Below, in pieces: positions 41,536 through 56,100 of a stretch of 64,000 nucleotides of DNA. Source of the DNA: Euwallacea fornicatus (taxonomy: Eukaryota; Arthropoda; Insecta; Coleoptera; Curculionidae); NCBI RefSeq assembly GCF_040115645.1, contig NW_027096016.1, positions 62,001 through 126,000 of the forward strand, in the 5' to 3' direction. Made by a program: the position numbers and the translations under genes. The number at the start of each line of letters is the position of its first letter. Within the stretch, counting starts at the first letter, position 1. The notes under the pieces were generated by a model. It worked only from the letters and a program-made list of their open reading frames with translations. It did no database searches and was not told where the DNA came from.

Positions 41536-43119
41536 ATCAGAATTGCATCTTGTTGAACTTCCAAGAAAAATAGTACTTTATGTGCTCAAACACACATATT
41601 TTGTTACTTTTCAAACTTTGAGGCTCGATAACTTTGGCAAATGTATACCAAATTTGTTAACCAAAGTGTCAAGTTAATCAGCTCGACGAGATATTTAAAA
41701 TGACACAACACATCATTATTGCATCTTGTTGAACTTCCAAGAAAAATAGTACTTTATGTGCTCAAACACACATATTTTGTGACTTTTCAAACTTTGAAGC
41801 TCGATAGCTTCGGCAAATGAAGACCAAATTTGATAAACAAAGTGTCAAATTAATCAACTCGACGAGATTTTGAAGATGTCACAACACATCAGAATTGCAT
41901 CTTGTTGAACTTCCAAGAAAAATAGTACTTTATGTGCTCAAACACACATATTTTGTTACTTTTCAAACTTTGAAGCTCGATAGCTTCGGCAAATGAAGAC
42001 CAAATTTGTTAACCAAAGTGTCAAATTAATCAGCTCAACGAGATTTTGAAGATGTCACAACACATCATGATTACCTCTTGTTGAACTTCCAAGAAAAATA
42101 GTACTTTATGTGCTCAAACACACAACTTTTGTGACTTTTCAAACTTTGAAGCTCGATAGCTTCGGCAAATGAAGACCAAATTTGTTAAACAAAGTGTCAA
42201 AGTAATCACCTAAACGAGATTTTGAAGATGTCACAACACATCATGATTACATCTTGTTGAACTTCCAAGAAAAATAGTACTTTATGTGCTCAAACACACA
42301 TATTTTGTGACTTTTCAAACTTTGAAGCTCGATAACATTGGCAAATGTGGACCAAATTTGTTAACCAAAGTGTCAAATTAATCAGCTCGACGAGATCTTT
42401 AAAATGACGCAACACATCATCATTGCATCTTGTTGAACTTCCAAGAAAAATAGTACATTATGTGCTCAAACACACAACTTTTGTGACTTTTCAAACTTTG
42501 AAGCTCGATAGCTTCGGCAAATGAAGACCAAATTTGATAAACAAAGTGTCAAATTAATCAACTCGACGAGATTTTGAAGATGTCACAACACATCAGAATT
42601 GCATCTTGTTGAACTTCCAAGAAAAATAGTACTTTATGTGCTCAAACACACATATTTTGTGACTTTTCAAACTTTGAAGCTCGATAACTTCGGCAAATGT
42701 GGACCAAATTTCTTAAACAAAGTGTCAAATTAATCAGCTCAACGAGATTTTGAAGATGTCACAACACATCATGATTACATCTTGTTGAACTTCCAAGAAA
42801 AGTAGTACTTTATGTGCTCAAACACACATATTTTGTGACTTTTCAAACTTTGAAGCTCGATAACATTGGCAAATGTGGACCAAATTTGTTAACCAAAGTG
42901 TCAAATTAATCAGCTCGACGAGATCTTTAAAATGACGCAACACATCATCATTGCATCTTGTTGAACTTCCAAGAAAAATAGTACATTATGTGCTCAAACA
43001 CACAACTTTTGTGACTTTTCAAACTTTGAAGCTCTATAGCTTCGGCAATTGAAGACCAAATTTGATAAACAAAGTGTCAAATTAATCAACTCGACGAGAT
43101 TTTGAAGATGTCACAACAC
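41536..43119. repeat. Nine-monomer segment, triplicated copy D3
   Basis: Third copy, 94 monomers after D2 and 198 after D1. It includes tgattacctc at 42068 and cggcaattg around 43045. A private change at 43035 turns ctcgatag into ctctatag. It overlaps the first 13-monomer unit that starts at 42240. Confidence 0.82.
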
Positions 43120-44527
43120 ATCATGATTACATCTTGTTGAACTTCCAAGAAAAATAGTACTTTATGTGCTCAAACACACATATTTTGTTACTTTTCAAAC
43201 TTTGAAGCTCGATAGCTTCGGCAAATGAAGACCAAATTTGTTAAACAAAGTGTCAAAGTAATCACCTAAACGAGATTTTGAAGATGTCACAACACATCAT
43301 GATTACATCTTGTTGAACTTCCAAGAAAAATAGTACTTTATGTGCTCAAACACACAACTTTTGTGACTTTTCAAACTTTGAAGCTCGATAGCTTCGGCAA
43401 ATGAAGACCACATTTGATAAACAAAGTGTCAAATTAATCAACTCGACGAGATTTTGAAGATGTCACAACACATCATGATTGCATCTTGTTGAACTTCCAA
43501 GAAAAATAGTACTTTATGTGCTCAAACACACAACTTTTGTGACTTTTCAAACTTTGAAGCTCGATAGCTTCGGCAAATGAAGACCAAATTTGATAAACAA
43601 AGTGTCAAATTAATCAACTCGACGAGATTTTGAAGATGTCACAACACATCATGATTGCATCTTGTTGAATTTCCAAGAAAAATAGTACTTTATGTGCTCA
43701 AACACACATATTTTGTGACTTTTCAAACTTTGAAGCTCGATAACTTCGGCAAATGTGGACCAAATTTCTTAAACAAAGTGTCAAATTAATCATCTCAACC
43801 AGATTTTGAATATGTCACAACACATCATCATTGCATCTTGTTGAATTTCCAAGAAAAATAGTACTTTATGTGCTCAAACACACATATTTTGTTACTTTTC
43901 AAACTTTGAGGCTCGATAACTTTGGCAAATGTATACCAAATTTGTTAACCAAAGTGTCAAATTAATCAGCTCGACGAGATCTTTAAAATGACACAACACA
44001 CCATGATTACATCTTGTTGAACTTCCAAGAAAAATAGTACTTTATGTGCTCAAACACACATATTTTGTTACTTTTCAAACTTTGAGGCTCGATAACTTTG
44101 GCAAATGTATACCAAATTTGTTAACCAAAGTGTCAAATTAATCAGCTCGACGAGATCTTTAAAATGACACAACACACCATGATTACATCTTGTTGAACTT
44201 CCAAGAAAAATAGTACTTTATGTGCTCAAACACACAACTTTTGTGACTTTTCAAACTTTGAAGCTCGATAGCTTCGGCAAATGAAGACCAAATTTGTTAA
44301 ACAAAGTGTCAAATTAATTAGCTCGACGAGATTTTGAATATGTCACAACACATCATGATTGCATCTTGTTGAATTTCCAAGAAAAATAGTACTTTATGTG
44401 CTCAAACACACATATTTTGTGACTTTTCAAATTTTGAAGCTCGATAACTTCGGCAAATATGGACCAAATTTCTTAAACAAAGTGTCAAAGTAATCACCTA
44501 AACGAGATTTTGAAGATGTCACAACAC
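42240..44527. repeat. 13-monomer higher-order unit, copy 1
   Basis: Thirteen monomers whose order recurs from 44528. Shared markers are aaaagtagtac (agtagtactt at 42801 and 45089) and cggcaattg (43049 and 45337), each exactly 2,288 bp apart, and catctcaacc (43791 and 46607, now 16 monomers apart). Private changes are ctctatag at 43035 and aaatatgg at 44459. Confidence 0.85.
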
Positions 44528-47167
44528 ATCATGATTACATCTTGTTGAACTTCCAAGAAAAATAGTACTTTATGTGCTCAAACACACATATTTTGTGACT
44601 TTTCAAACTTTGAAGCTCGATAACATTGGCAAATGTGGACCAAATTTGTTAACCAAAGTGTCAAATTAATCAGCTCGACGAGATCTTTAAAATGACGCAA
44701 CACATCATCATTGCATCTTGTTGAACTTCCAAGAAAAATAGTACATTATGTGCTCAAACACACAACTTTTGTGACTTTTCAAACTTTGAAGCTCGATAGC
44801 TTCGGCAAATGAAGACCAAATTTGATAAACAAAGTGTCAAATTAATCAACTCGACGAGATTTTGAAGATGTCACAACACATCAGAATTGCATCTTGTTGA
44901 ACTTCCAAGAAAAATAGTACTTTATGTGATCAAACACACATATTTTGTGACTTTTCAAACTTTGAAGCTCGATAACTTCGGCAAATGTGGACCAAATTTC
45001 TTAAACAAAGTGTCAAATTAATCAGCTCAACGAGATTTTGAAGATGTCACAACACATCATGATTACATCTTGTTGAACTTCCAAGAAAAGTAGTACTTTA
45101 TGTGCTCAAACACACATATTTTGTGACTTTTCAAACTTTGAAGCTCGATAACATTGGCAAATGTGGACCAAATTTGTTAACCAAAGTGTCAAATTAATCA
45201 GCTCGACGAGATCTTTAAAATGACGCAACACATCATCATTGCATCTTGTTGAACTTCCAAGAAAAATAGTACATTATGTGCTCAAACACACAACTTTTGT
45301 GACTTTTCAAACTTTGAAGCTCGATAGCTTCGGCAATTGAAGACCAAATTTGATAAACAAAGTGTCAAATTAATCAACTCGACGAGATTTTGAAGATGTC
45401 ACAACACATCATGATTACATCTTGTTGAACTTCCAAGAAAAATAGTACTTTATGTGCTCAAACACACATATTTTGTTACTTTTCAAACTTTGAAGCTCGA
45501 TAGCTTCGGCAAATGAAGACCAAATTTGTTAAACAAAGTGTCAAAGTAATCACCTAAACGAGATTTTGAAGATGTCACAACACATCATGATTACATCTTG
45601 TTGAACTTCCAAGAAAAATAGTACTTTATGTGCTCAAACACACAACTTTTGTGACTTTTCAAACTTTGAAGCTCGATAGCTTCGGCAAATGAAGACCAAA
45701 TTTGATAAACAAAGTGTCAAATTAATCAACTCGACGAGATTTTGAAGATGTCACAACACATCAGAATTGCATCTTGTTGAACTTCCAAGAAAAATAGTAC
45801 TTTATGTGCTCAAACACACATATTTTGTGACTTTTCAAACTTTGAAGCTCGATAACTTTGGCAAATGAAGACCAAATTTGTTAAACAAAGTGTCAAAGTA
45901 ATCACCTAAACGAGATTTTGAAGATGTCACAACACATCATGATTACATCTTGTTGAACTTCCAAGAAAAATAGTACTTTATGTGCTCAAACACACAACTT
46001 TTGTGACTTTTCAAACTTTGAAGCTCGATAGCTTCGGCAAATGAAGACCAAATTTGATAAACAAAGTGTCAAATTAATCAACTCGACGAGATTTTGAAGA
46101 TGTCACAACACATCATGATTGCATCTTGTTGAATTTCCAAGAAAAATAGTACTTTATGTGCTCAAACACACAACTTTTGTGACTTTTCAAACTTTGAAGC
46201 TCGATAGCTTCGGCAAATGAAGACCAAATTTGATAAACAAAGTGTCAAATTAATCAACTCGACGAGATTTTGAAGATGTCACAACACATCATGATTGCAT
46301 CTTGTTGAACTTCCAAGAAAAATAGTACTTTATGTGCTCAAACACACAACTTTTGTGACTTTTCAAACTTTGAAGCTCGATAGCTTCGGCAAATGAAGAC
46401 CAAATTTGATAAACAAAGTGTCAAATTAATCAACTCGACGAGATTTTGAAGATGTCACAACACATCATGATTGCATCTTGTTGAATTTCCAAGAAAAATA
46501 GTACTTTATGTGCTCAAACACACATATTTTGTGACTTTTCAAACTTTGAAGCTCGATAACTTCGGCAAATGTGGACCAAATTTCTTAAACAAAGTGTCAA
46601 ATTAATCATCTCAACCAGATTTTGAATATGTCACAACACATCATCATTGCATCTTGTTGAATTTCCAAGAAAAATAGTACTTTATGTGCTCAAACACACA
46701 TATTTTGTTACTTTTCAAACTTTGAGGCTCGATAACTTTGGCAAATGTATACCAAATTTGTTAACCAAAGTGTCAAATTAATCAGCTCGACGAGATCTTT
46801 AAAATGACACAACACACCATGATTACATCTTGTTGAACTTCCAAGAAAAATAGTACTTTATGTGCTCAAACACACATATTTTGTTACTTTTCAAACTTTG
46901 AGGCTCGATAACTTTGGCAAATGTATACCAAATTTGTTAACCAAAGTGTCAAATTAATCAGCTCGACGAGATCTTTAAAATGACACAACACACCATGATT
47001 ACATCTTGTTGAACTTCCAAGAAAAATAGTACTTTATGTGCTCAAACACACAACTTTTGTGACTTTTCAAACTTTGAAGCTCGATAGCTTCGGCAAATGA
47101 AGACCAAATTTGTTAAACAAAGTGTCAAAGTAATCACCTAAACGAGATTTTGAAGATGTCACAACAC
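44528..47167. repeat. 15-monomer version of the 13-mer unit, copy 2
   Basis: Follows copy 1 for seven monomers, has three extra monomers at 45760-46287, then resumes with the counterparts of 43472-44175. The last two monomers of copy 1 are replaced by one of P type (46992). A private change at 44929 gives tgtgatcaa. Confidence 0.83.
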
Positions 47168-47695
47168 ATCATGATTACATCTTGTTGAACTTCCAAGAAA
47201 AATAGTACTTTATGTGCTCAAACACACATATTTTGTGACTTTTCAAACTTTGAAGCTCGATAACTTTGGAAAATGTGGACCAAATTTGTTAACCAAAGTG
47301 TCACATTAATCAGCTCGACGAGATCTTTAAAATGACGCAACACATCATCATTGCATCTTGTTGAACTTCCAAGAAAAATAGTACTTTATGTGCTCAAACA
47401 CACATATTTTGTGACTTTTCAAACTTTGAAGCTCGATAACTTTGGCAAATGTGGACCAAATTTGTTAACCAAAGTGTCACATTAATCAGCTCGACGAGAT
47501 CTTTAAAATGACGCAACACATCATCATTGCATCTTGTTGAACTTCCAAGAAAAATAGTACTTTATGTGCTCAAACACACATATTTTGTGACTTTTCAAAT
47601 TTTGAAGCTCGATAACTTCGGCAAATGTGGACCAAATTTCTTAAACAAAGTGTCAAAGTAATCACCTAAACGAGATTTTGAAGATGTCACAACAC
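47168..47695. repeat. Three-monomer link between the 13-mer and 26-mer domains
   Basis: Two monomers with ataactttgg, tgtggacc and cacatt, then one with aattttgaag, tcttaaac and caaagtaatcacc. A private change at 47270 gives ttggaaaatg. The order resembles 10736-11615 and 16544-17247. Confidence 0.65.
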
Positions 47696-48751
47696 ATCAT
47701 GATTACATCTTGTTGAACTTCCAAGAAAAATAGTACTTTATGTGCTCAAACACACATATTTTGTTACTTTTCAAACTTTGAGGCTCGATAACTTTGGCAT
47801 ATGTATACCAAATTTGTTAACCAAAGTGTCAAATTAATCAGCTCGACGAGATCTTTAAAATGACACAACACACCATGATTACATCTTGTTGAACTTCCAA
47901 GAAAAATAGTACTTTATGTGCTCAAACACACATATTTTGTGACTTTTCAAACTTTGAAGCTCGATAACATTGGCAAATGTGGACCAAATTTGTTAACCAA
48001 AGTGTCAAATTAATCAGCTCGACGAGATCTTTAAAATGACACAACACACCATGATTACATCTTGTTGAACTTCCAAGAAAAATAGTACTTTATGTGCTCA
48101 AACACACAACTTTTGTGACTTTTCAAACTTTGAAGCTCGATAGCTTCGGCAAATGAAGACCAAATTTGTTAAACAAAGTGTCAAAGTAATCACCTAAACG
48201 AGATTTTGAAGATGTCACAACACATCATGATTACATCTTGTTGAACTTCCAAGAAAAATAGTACTTTATGTGCTCAAACACACATATTTTGTTACTTTTC
48301 AAACTTTGAGGCTCGATAACTTTGGCATATGTATACCAAATTTGTTAACCAAAGTGTCAAATTAATCAGCTCGACGAGATCTTTAAAATGACACAACACA
48401 CCATGATTACATCTTGTTGAACTTCCAAGAAAAATAGTACTTTATGTGCTCAAACACACATATTTTGTGACTTTTCAAACTTTGAAGCTCGATAACATTG
48501 GCAAATGTGGACCAAATTTGTTAACCAAAGTGTCAAATTAATCAGCTCGACGAGATCTTTAAAATGACACAACACACCATGATTACATCTTGTTGAACTT
48601 CCAAGAAAAATAGTACTTTATGTGCTCAAACTCACAACTTTTGTGACTTTTCAAACTTTGAAGCTCGATAGCTTCGGCAAATGTGGACCAAATTTGTTAA
48701 CCAAAGTGTCACATTAATCAGCTCGACGAGATCTTTAAAATGACGCAACAC
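47696..48751. repeat. Three-monomer tandem duplication (2 x 528 bp)
   Basis: The order ggcatatg monomer, ataacattgg monomer, P occurs twice, with ggcatatg at 47796 and 48324 (528 bp apart). In the second copy the third monomer (48576) keeps the accatgatta start but switches to ctcacaac and tgtggacc/cacatt, so it is a chimera and also the first monomer of the 26-mer. Confidence 0.8.
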
Positions 48752-51700
48752 ATCATCATTGCATCTTGTTGAACTTCCAAGAAAAATAGTACTTTATGTG
48801 CTCAAACACACAACTTTTGTGACTTTTCAAACTTTGAAGCTCGATAGCTTCGGCAAATGAAGACCAAATTTGATAAACAAAGTGTCAAATTAATCAACTC
48901 GACGAGATTTTGAAGATGTCACAACACATCATGATTGCATCTTGTTGAATTTCCAAGAAAAATAGTACTTTATGTGCTCAAACACACATATTTTGTGACT
49001 TTTCAAACTTTGAAGCTCGATAACATTGGCAAATGTGGACCAAATTTGTTAACCAAAGTGTCAAATTAATCAGCTCGACGAGATCTTTAAAATGACGCAA
49101 CACATCATCATTGCATCTTGTTGAACTTCCAAGAAAAATAGTACATTATGTGCTCAAACACACAACTTTTGTGACTTTTCAAACTTTGAAGCTCGATAGC
49201 TTCGGCAAATGAAGACCAAATTTGATAAACAAAGTGTCAAATTAATCAACTCGACGAGATTTTGAAGATGTCACAACACATCAGAATTGCATCTTGTTGA
49301 ACTTCCAAGAAAAATAGTACTTTATGTGCTCAAACACACATATTTTGTTACTTTTCAAACTTTGAGGCTCGATAACTTTGGCAAATGTATACCAAATTTG
49401 TTAACCAAAGTGTCAAATTAATCAGCTCGACGAGATCTTTAAAATGACACAACACACCATGATTACATCTTGTTGAACTTCCAAGAAAAATAGTACTTTA
49501 TGTGCTCAAACACACAACTTTTGTGACTTTTCAAACTTTGAAGCTCGATAGCTTCGGCAAATGAAGACCAAATTTGTTAAACAAAGTGTCAAAGTAATCA
49601 CCTAAACGAGATTTTGAAGATGTCACAACACATCATGATTACATCTTGTTGAACTTCCAAGAAAAATAGTACTTTATGTGCTCAAACACACAACTTTTGT
49701 GACTTTTCAAACTTTGAAGCTCGATAGCTTCGGCAAATGTGGACCAAATTTGTTAACCAAAGTGTCACATTAATCAGCTCGACGAGATCTTTAAAATGAC
49801 GCAACACATCATCATTGCATCTTGTTGAACTTCCAAGAAAAATAGTACTTTATGTGCTCAAACACACAACTTTTGTGACTTTTCAAACTTTGAAGCTCGA
49901 TAGCTTCGGCAAATGAAGACCAAATTTGTTAAACAAAGTGTCAAAGTAATCACCTAAACGAGATTTTGAAGATGTCACAACACATCATGATTACATCTTG
50001 TTGAACTTCCAAGAAAAATAGTACTTTATGTGCTCAAACACACAACTTTTGTGACTTTTCAAACTTTGAAGCTCGATAGCTTCGGCAAATGTGGACCAAA
50101 TTTGTTAACCAAAGTGTCACATTAATCAGCTCGACGAGATCTTTAAAATGACGCAACACATCATCATTGCATCTTGTTGAACTTCCAAGAAAAATAGTAC
50201 ATTATGTGCTCAAACACACAACTTTTGTGACTTTTCAAACTTTGAAGCTCGATAGCTTCGGCAAATGAAGACCAAATTTGATAAACAAAGTGTCAAATTA
50301 ATCAGCTCGACGAGATCTTTAAAATGACACAACACACCATGATTACATCTTGTTGAACTTCCAAGAAAAATAGTACTTTATGTGCTCAAACACACAACTT
50401 TTGTGACTTTTCAAACTTTGAAGCTCGATAGCTTCGGCAAATGAAGACCAAATTTGTTAAACAAAGTGTCAAAGTAATCACCTAAACGAGATTTTGAAGA
50501 TGTCACAACACATCATGATTACATCTTGTTGAACTTCCAAGAAAAATAGTACTTTATGTGCTCAAACACACAACTTTTGTGACTTTTCAAACTTTGAAGC
50601 TCGATAGCTTCGGCAAATGAAGACCAAATTTGATAAACAAAGTGTCAAATTAATCAACTCGACGAGATTTTGAAGATGTCACAACACATCAGAATTGCAT
50701 CTTGTTGAACTTCCAAGAAAAATAGTACTTTATGTGCTCAAACACACATATTTTGTTACTTTTCAATCTTTGAGGCTCGATAACTTTGGCAAATGTATAC
50801 CAAATTTGTTAACCAAAGTGTCAAATTAATCAGCTCGACGAGATCTTTAAAATGACACAACACACCATGATTACATCTTGTTGAACTTCCAAGAAAAATA
50901 GTACTTTATGTGCTCAAACACACAACTTTTGTGACTTTTCAAACTTTGAAGCTCGATAGCTTCGGCAAATGAAGACCAAATTTGTTAAACAAAGTGTCAA
51001 AGTAATCACCTAAACGAGATTTTGAAGATGTCACAACACATCATGATTACATCTTGTTGAACTTCCAAGAAAAATAGTACTTTATGTGCTCAAACACACA
51101 ACTTTTGTGACTTTTCAAACTTTGAAGCTCGATAGCTTCGGCAAATGTGGACCAAATTTGTTAACCAAAGTGTCACATTAATCAGCTCGACGAGATCTTT
51201 AAAATGACGCAACACATCATCATTGCATCTTGTTGAACTTCCAAGAAAAATAGTACATTATGTGCTCAAACACACAACTTTTGTGACTTTTCAAACTTTG
51301 AAGCTCGATAGCTTCGGCAAATGAAGACCAAATTTGATAAACAAAGTGTCAAATTAATCAGCTCGACGAGATCTTTAAAATGACACAACACACCATGATT
51401 ACATCTTGTTGAACTTCCAAGAAAAATAGTACTTTATGTGCTCAAACACACAACTTTTGTGACTTTTCAAACTTTGAAGCTCGATAGCTTCGGCAAATGA
51501 AGACCAAATTTGTTAAACAAAGTGTCAAAGTAATCACCTAAACGAGATTTTGAAGATGTCACAACACATCATGATTACATCTTGTTGAACTTCCAAGAAA
51601 AATAGTACTTTATGTGCTCAAACACACAACTTTTGTGACTTTTCAAACTTTGAAGCTCGATAGCTTCGGCAAATGTGGACCAAATTTGTTAACCAAAGTG

Positions 51701-53151
51701 TCACATTAATCAGCTCGACGAGATCTTTAAAATGACGCAACACATCATCATTGCATCTTGTTGAACTTCCAAGAAAAATAGTACATTATGTGCTCAAACA
51801 CACAACTTTTGTGACTTTTCAAACTTTGAAGCTCGATAGCTTCGGCAAATGAAGACCAAATTTGATAAACAAAGTGTCAAATTAATCAGCTCGACGAGAT
51901 CTTTAAAATGACACAACACACCATGATTACATCTTGTTGAACTTCCAAGAAAAATAGTACTTTATGTGCTCAAACACACAACTTTTGTGACTTTTCAAAC
52001 TTTGAAGCTCGATAGCTTCGGCAAATGAAGACCAAATTTGTTAAACAAAGTGTCAAAGTAATCACCTAAACGAGATTTTGAAGATGTCACAACACATCAT
52101 GATTACATCTTGTTGAACTTCCAAGAAAAATAGTACTTTATGTGCTCAAACACACAACTTTTGTGACTTTTCAAACTTTGAAGCTCGATAGCTTCGGCAA
52201 ATGAAGACCAAATTTGATAAACAAAGTGTCAAATTAATCAACTCGACGAGATTTTGAAGATGTCACAACACATCAGAATTGCATCTTGTTGAACTTCCAA
52301 GAAAAATAGTACTTTATGTGCTCAAACACACATATTTTGTTACTTTTCAAACTTTGAGGCTCGATAACTTTGGCAAATGTATACCAAATTTGTTAACCAA
52401 AGTGTCAAATTAATCAGCTCGACGAGATCTTTAAAATGACACAACACACCATGATTACATCTTGTTGAACTTCCAAGAAAAATAGTACTTTATGTGCTCA
52501 AACACACATATTTTGTGACTTTTCAAACTTTGAAGCTCGATAACTTTGGCAAATGAAGACCAAATTTGTTAAACAAAGTGTCAAAGTAATCACCTAAACG
52601 AGATTTTGAAGATGTCACAACACATCATGATTACATCTTGTTGAACTTCCAAGAAAAATAGTACTTTATGTGCTCAAACACACATATTTTGTTACTTTTC
52701 AAACTTTGAGGCTCGATAACTTTGGCATATGTATACCAAATTTGTTAACCAAAGTGTCAAATTAATCAGCTCGACGAGATCTTTAAAATGACACAACACA
52801 CCATGATTACATCTTGTTGAACTTCCAAGAAAAATAGTACTTTATGTGCTCAAACACACATATTTTGTGACTTTTCAAACTTTGAAGCTCGATAACATTG
52901 GCAAATGTGGACCAAATTTGTTAACCAAAGTGTCAAATTAATCAGCTCGACGAGATCTTTAAAATGACACAACACACCATGATTACATCTTGTTGAACTT
53001 CCAAGAAAAATAGTACTTTATGTGCTCAAACACACAACTTTTGTGACTTTTCAAACTTTGAAGCTCGATAGCTTCGGCAAATGAAGACCAAATTTGTTAA
53101 ACAAAGTGTCAAAGTAATCACCTAAACGAGATTTTGAAGATGTCACAACAC
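48576..53151. repeat. 26-monomer (4,576-bp) higher-order repeat, copy 1
   Basis: Twenty-six monomers (n0-n25). Landmarks are ctcacaactt in n0 (48631), a gaggctc monomer n4 (49364), tttcaatctt with gaggctc in n12 (50761), two P-Q-R triplets in n13-n18, gaggctc again in n21, and ggcatatg in n23 (52724). ctcacaactt recurs at 53207, 26 monomers later. Confidence 0.9.
50864..51919. repeat. P-Q-R triplet present twice (2 x 528 bp)
   Basis: accatgatta starts fall at 50864, 51392 and 51920, each 528 bp apart, with identical P, Q and R variants between. The same doubling is at 59136, 59664 and 60192. In copy 2 two accatgatta starts are found at 54912 and 55440. At 8448 and 18832 there is only one triplet. 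Confidence 0.87.
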
Positions 53152-56100
53152 ATCATGATTACATCTTGTTGAACTTCCAAGAAAAATAGTACTTTATGTG
53201 CTCAAACTCACAACTTTTGTGACTTTTCAAACTTTGAAGCTCGATAGCTTCGGCAAATGTGGACCAAATTTGTTAACCAAAGTGTCACATTAATCAGCTC
53301 GACGAGATCTTTAAAATGACGCAACACATCATCATTGCATCTTGTTGAACTTCCAAGAAAAATAGTACTTTATGTGCTCAAACACACAACTTTTGTGACT
53401 TTTCAAACTTTGAAGCTCGATAGCTTCGGCAAATGAAGACCAAATTTGATAAACAAAGTGTCAAATTAATCAACTCGACGAGATTTTGAAGATGTCACAA
53501 CACATCATGATTGCATCTTGTTGAATTTCCAAGAAAAATAGTACTTTATGTGCTCAAACACACATATTTTGTGACTTTTCAAACTTTGAAGCTCGATAAC
53601 ATTGGCAAATGTGGACCAAATTTGTTAACCAAAGTGTCAAATTAATCAGCTCGACGAGATCTTTAAAATGACGCAACACATCATCATTGCATCTTGTTGA
53701 ACTTCCAAGAAAAATAGTACATTATGTGCTCAAACACACAACTTTTGTGACTTTTCAAACTTTGAAGCTCGATAGCTTCGGCAAATGAAGACCAAATTTG
53801 ATAAACAAAGTGTCAAATTAATCAACTCGACGAGATTTTGAAGATGTCACAACACATCAGAATTGCATCTTGTTGAACTTCCAAGAAAAATAGTACTTTA
53901 TGTGCTCAAACACACATATTTTGTTACTTTTCAAACTTTGAGGCTCGATAACTTTGGCAAATGTATACCAAATTTGTTAACCAAAGTGTCAAATTAATCA
54001 GCTCGACGAGATCTTTAAAATGACACAACACACCATGATTACATCTTGTTGAACTTCCAAGAAAAATAGTACTTTATGTGCTCAAACACACAACTTTTGT
54101 GACTTTTCAAACTTTGAAGCTCGATAGCTTCGGCAAATGAAGACCAAATTTGTTAAACAAAGTGTCAAAGTAATCACCTAAACGAGATTTTGAAGATGTC
54201 ACAACACATCATGATTACATCTTGTTGAACTTCCAAGAAAAATAGTACTTTATGTGCTCAAACACACAACTTTTGTGACTTTTCAAACTTTGAAGCTCGA
54301 TAGCTTCGGCAAATGTGGACCAAATTTGTTAACCAAAGTGTCACATTAATCAGCTCGACGAGATCTTTAAAATGACGCAACACATCATCATTGCATCTTG
54401 TTGAACTTCCAAGAAAAATAGTACTTTATGTGCTCAAACACACAACTTTTGTGACTTTTCAAACTTTGAAGCTCGATAGCTTCGGCAAATGAAGACCAAA
54501 TTTGTTAAACAAAGTGTCAAAGTAATCACCTAAACGAGATTTTGAAGATGTCACAACACATCATGATTACATCTTGTTGAACTTCCAAGAAAAATAGTAC
54601 TTTATGTGCTCAAACACACAACTTTTGTGACTTTTCAAACTTTGAAGCTCGATAGCTTCGGCAAATGTGGACCAAATTTGTTAACCAAAGTGTCACATTA
54701 ATCAGCTCGACGAGATCTTTAAAATGACGCAACACATCATCATTGCATCTTGTTGAACTTCCAAGAAAAATAGTACATTATGTGCTCAAACACACAACTT
54801 TTGTGACTTTTCAAACTTTGAAGCTCGATAGCTTCGGCAAATGAAGACCAAATTTGATAAACAAAGTGTCAAATTAATCAGCTCGACGAGATCTTTAAAA
54901 TGACACAACACACCATGATTACATCTTGTTGAACTTCCAAGAAAAATAGTACTTTATGTGCTCAAACACACAACTTTTGTGACTTTTCAAACTTTGAAGC
55001 TCGATAGCTTCGGCAAATGAAGACCAAATTTGTTAAACAAAGTGTCAAAGTAATCACCTAAACGAGATTTTGAAGATGTCACAACACATCATGATTACAT
55101 CTTGTTGAACTTCCAAGAAAAATAGTACTTTATGTGCTCAAACACACAACTTTTGTGACTTTTCAAACTTTGAAGCTCGATAGCTTCGGCAAATGTGGAC
55201 CAAATTTGTTAACCAAAGTGTCACATTAATCAGCTCGACGAGATCTTTAAAATGACGCAACACATCATCATTGCATCTTGTTGAACTTCCAAGAAAAATA
55301 GTACATTATGTGCTCAAACACACAACTTTTGTGACTTTTCAAACTTTGAAGCTCGATAGCTTCGGCAAATGAAGACCAAATTTGATAAACAAAGTGTCAA
55401 ATTAATCAGCTCGACGAGATCTTTAAAATGACACAACACACCATGATTACATCTTGTTGAACTTCCAAGAAAAATAGTACTTTATGTGCTCAAACACACA
55501 ACTTTTGTGACTTTTCAAACTTTGAAGCTCGATAGCTTCGGCAAATGAAGACCAAATTTGTTAAACAAAGTGTCAAAGTAATCACCTAAACGAGATTTTG
55601 AAGATGTCACAACACATCATGATTACATCTTGTTGAACTTCCAAGAAAAATAGTACTTTATGTGCTCAAACACACAACTTTTGTGACTTTTCAAACTTTG
55701 AAGCTCGATAGCTTCGGCAAATGAAGACCAAATTTGTTAAACAAAGTGTCAAAGTAATCACCTAAACGAGATTTTGAAGATGTCACAACACATCATGATT
55801 ACATCTTGTTGAACTTCCAAGAAAAATAGTACTTTATGTGCTCAAACACACAACTTTTGTGACTTTTCAAACTTTGAAGCTCGATAGCTTCGGCAAATGA
55901 AGACCAAATTTGATAAACAAAGTGTCAAATTAATCAACTCGACGAGATTTTGAAGATGTCACAACACATCAGAATTGCATCTTGTTGAACTTCCAAGAAA
56001 AATAGTACTTTATGTGCTCAAACACACATATTTTGTTACTTTTCAAACTTTGAGGCTCGATAACTTTGGCAAATGTATACCAAATTTGTTAACCAAAGTG

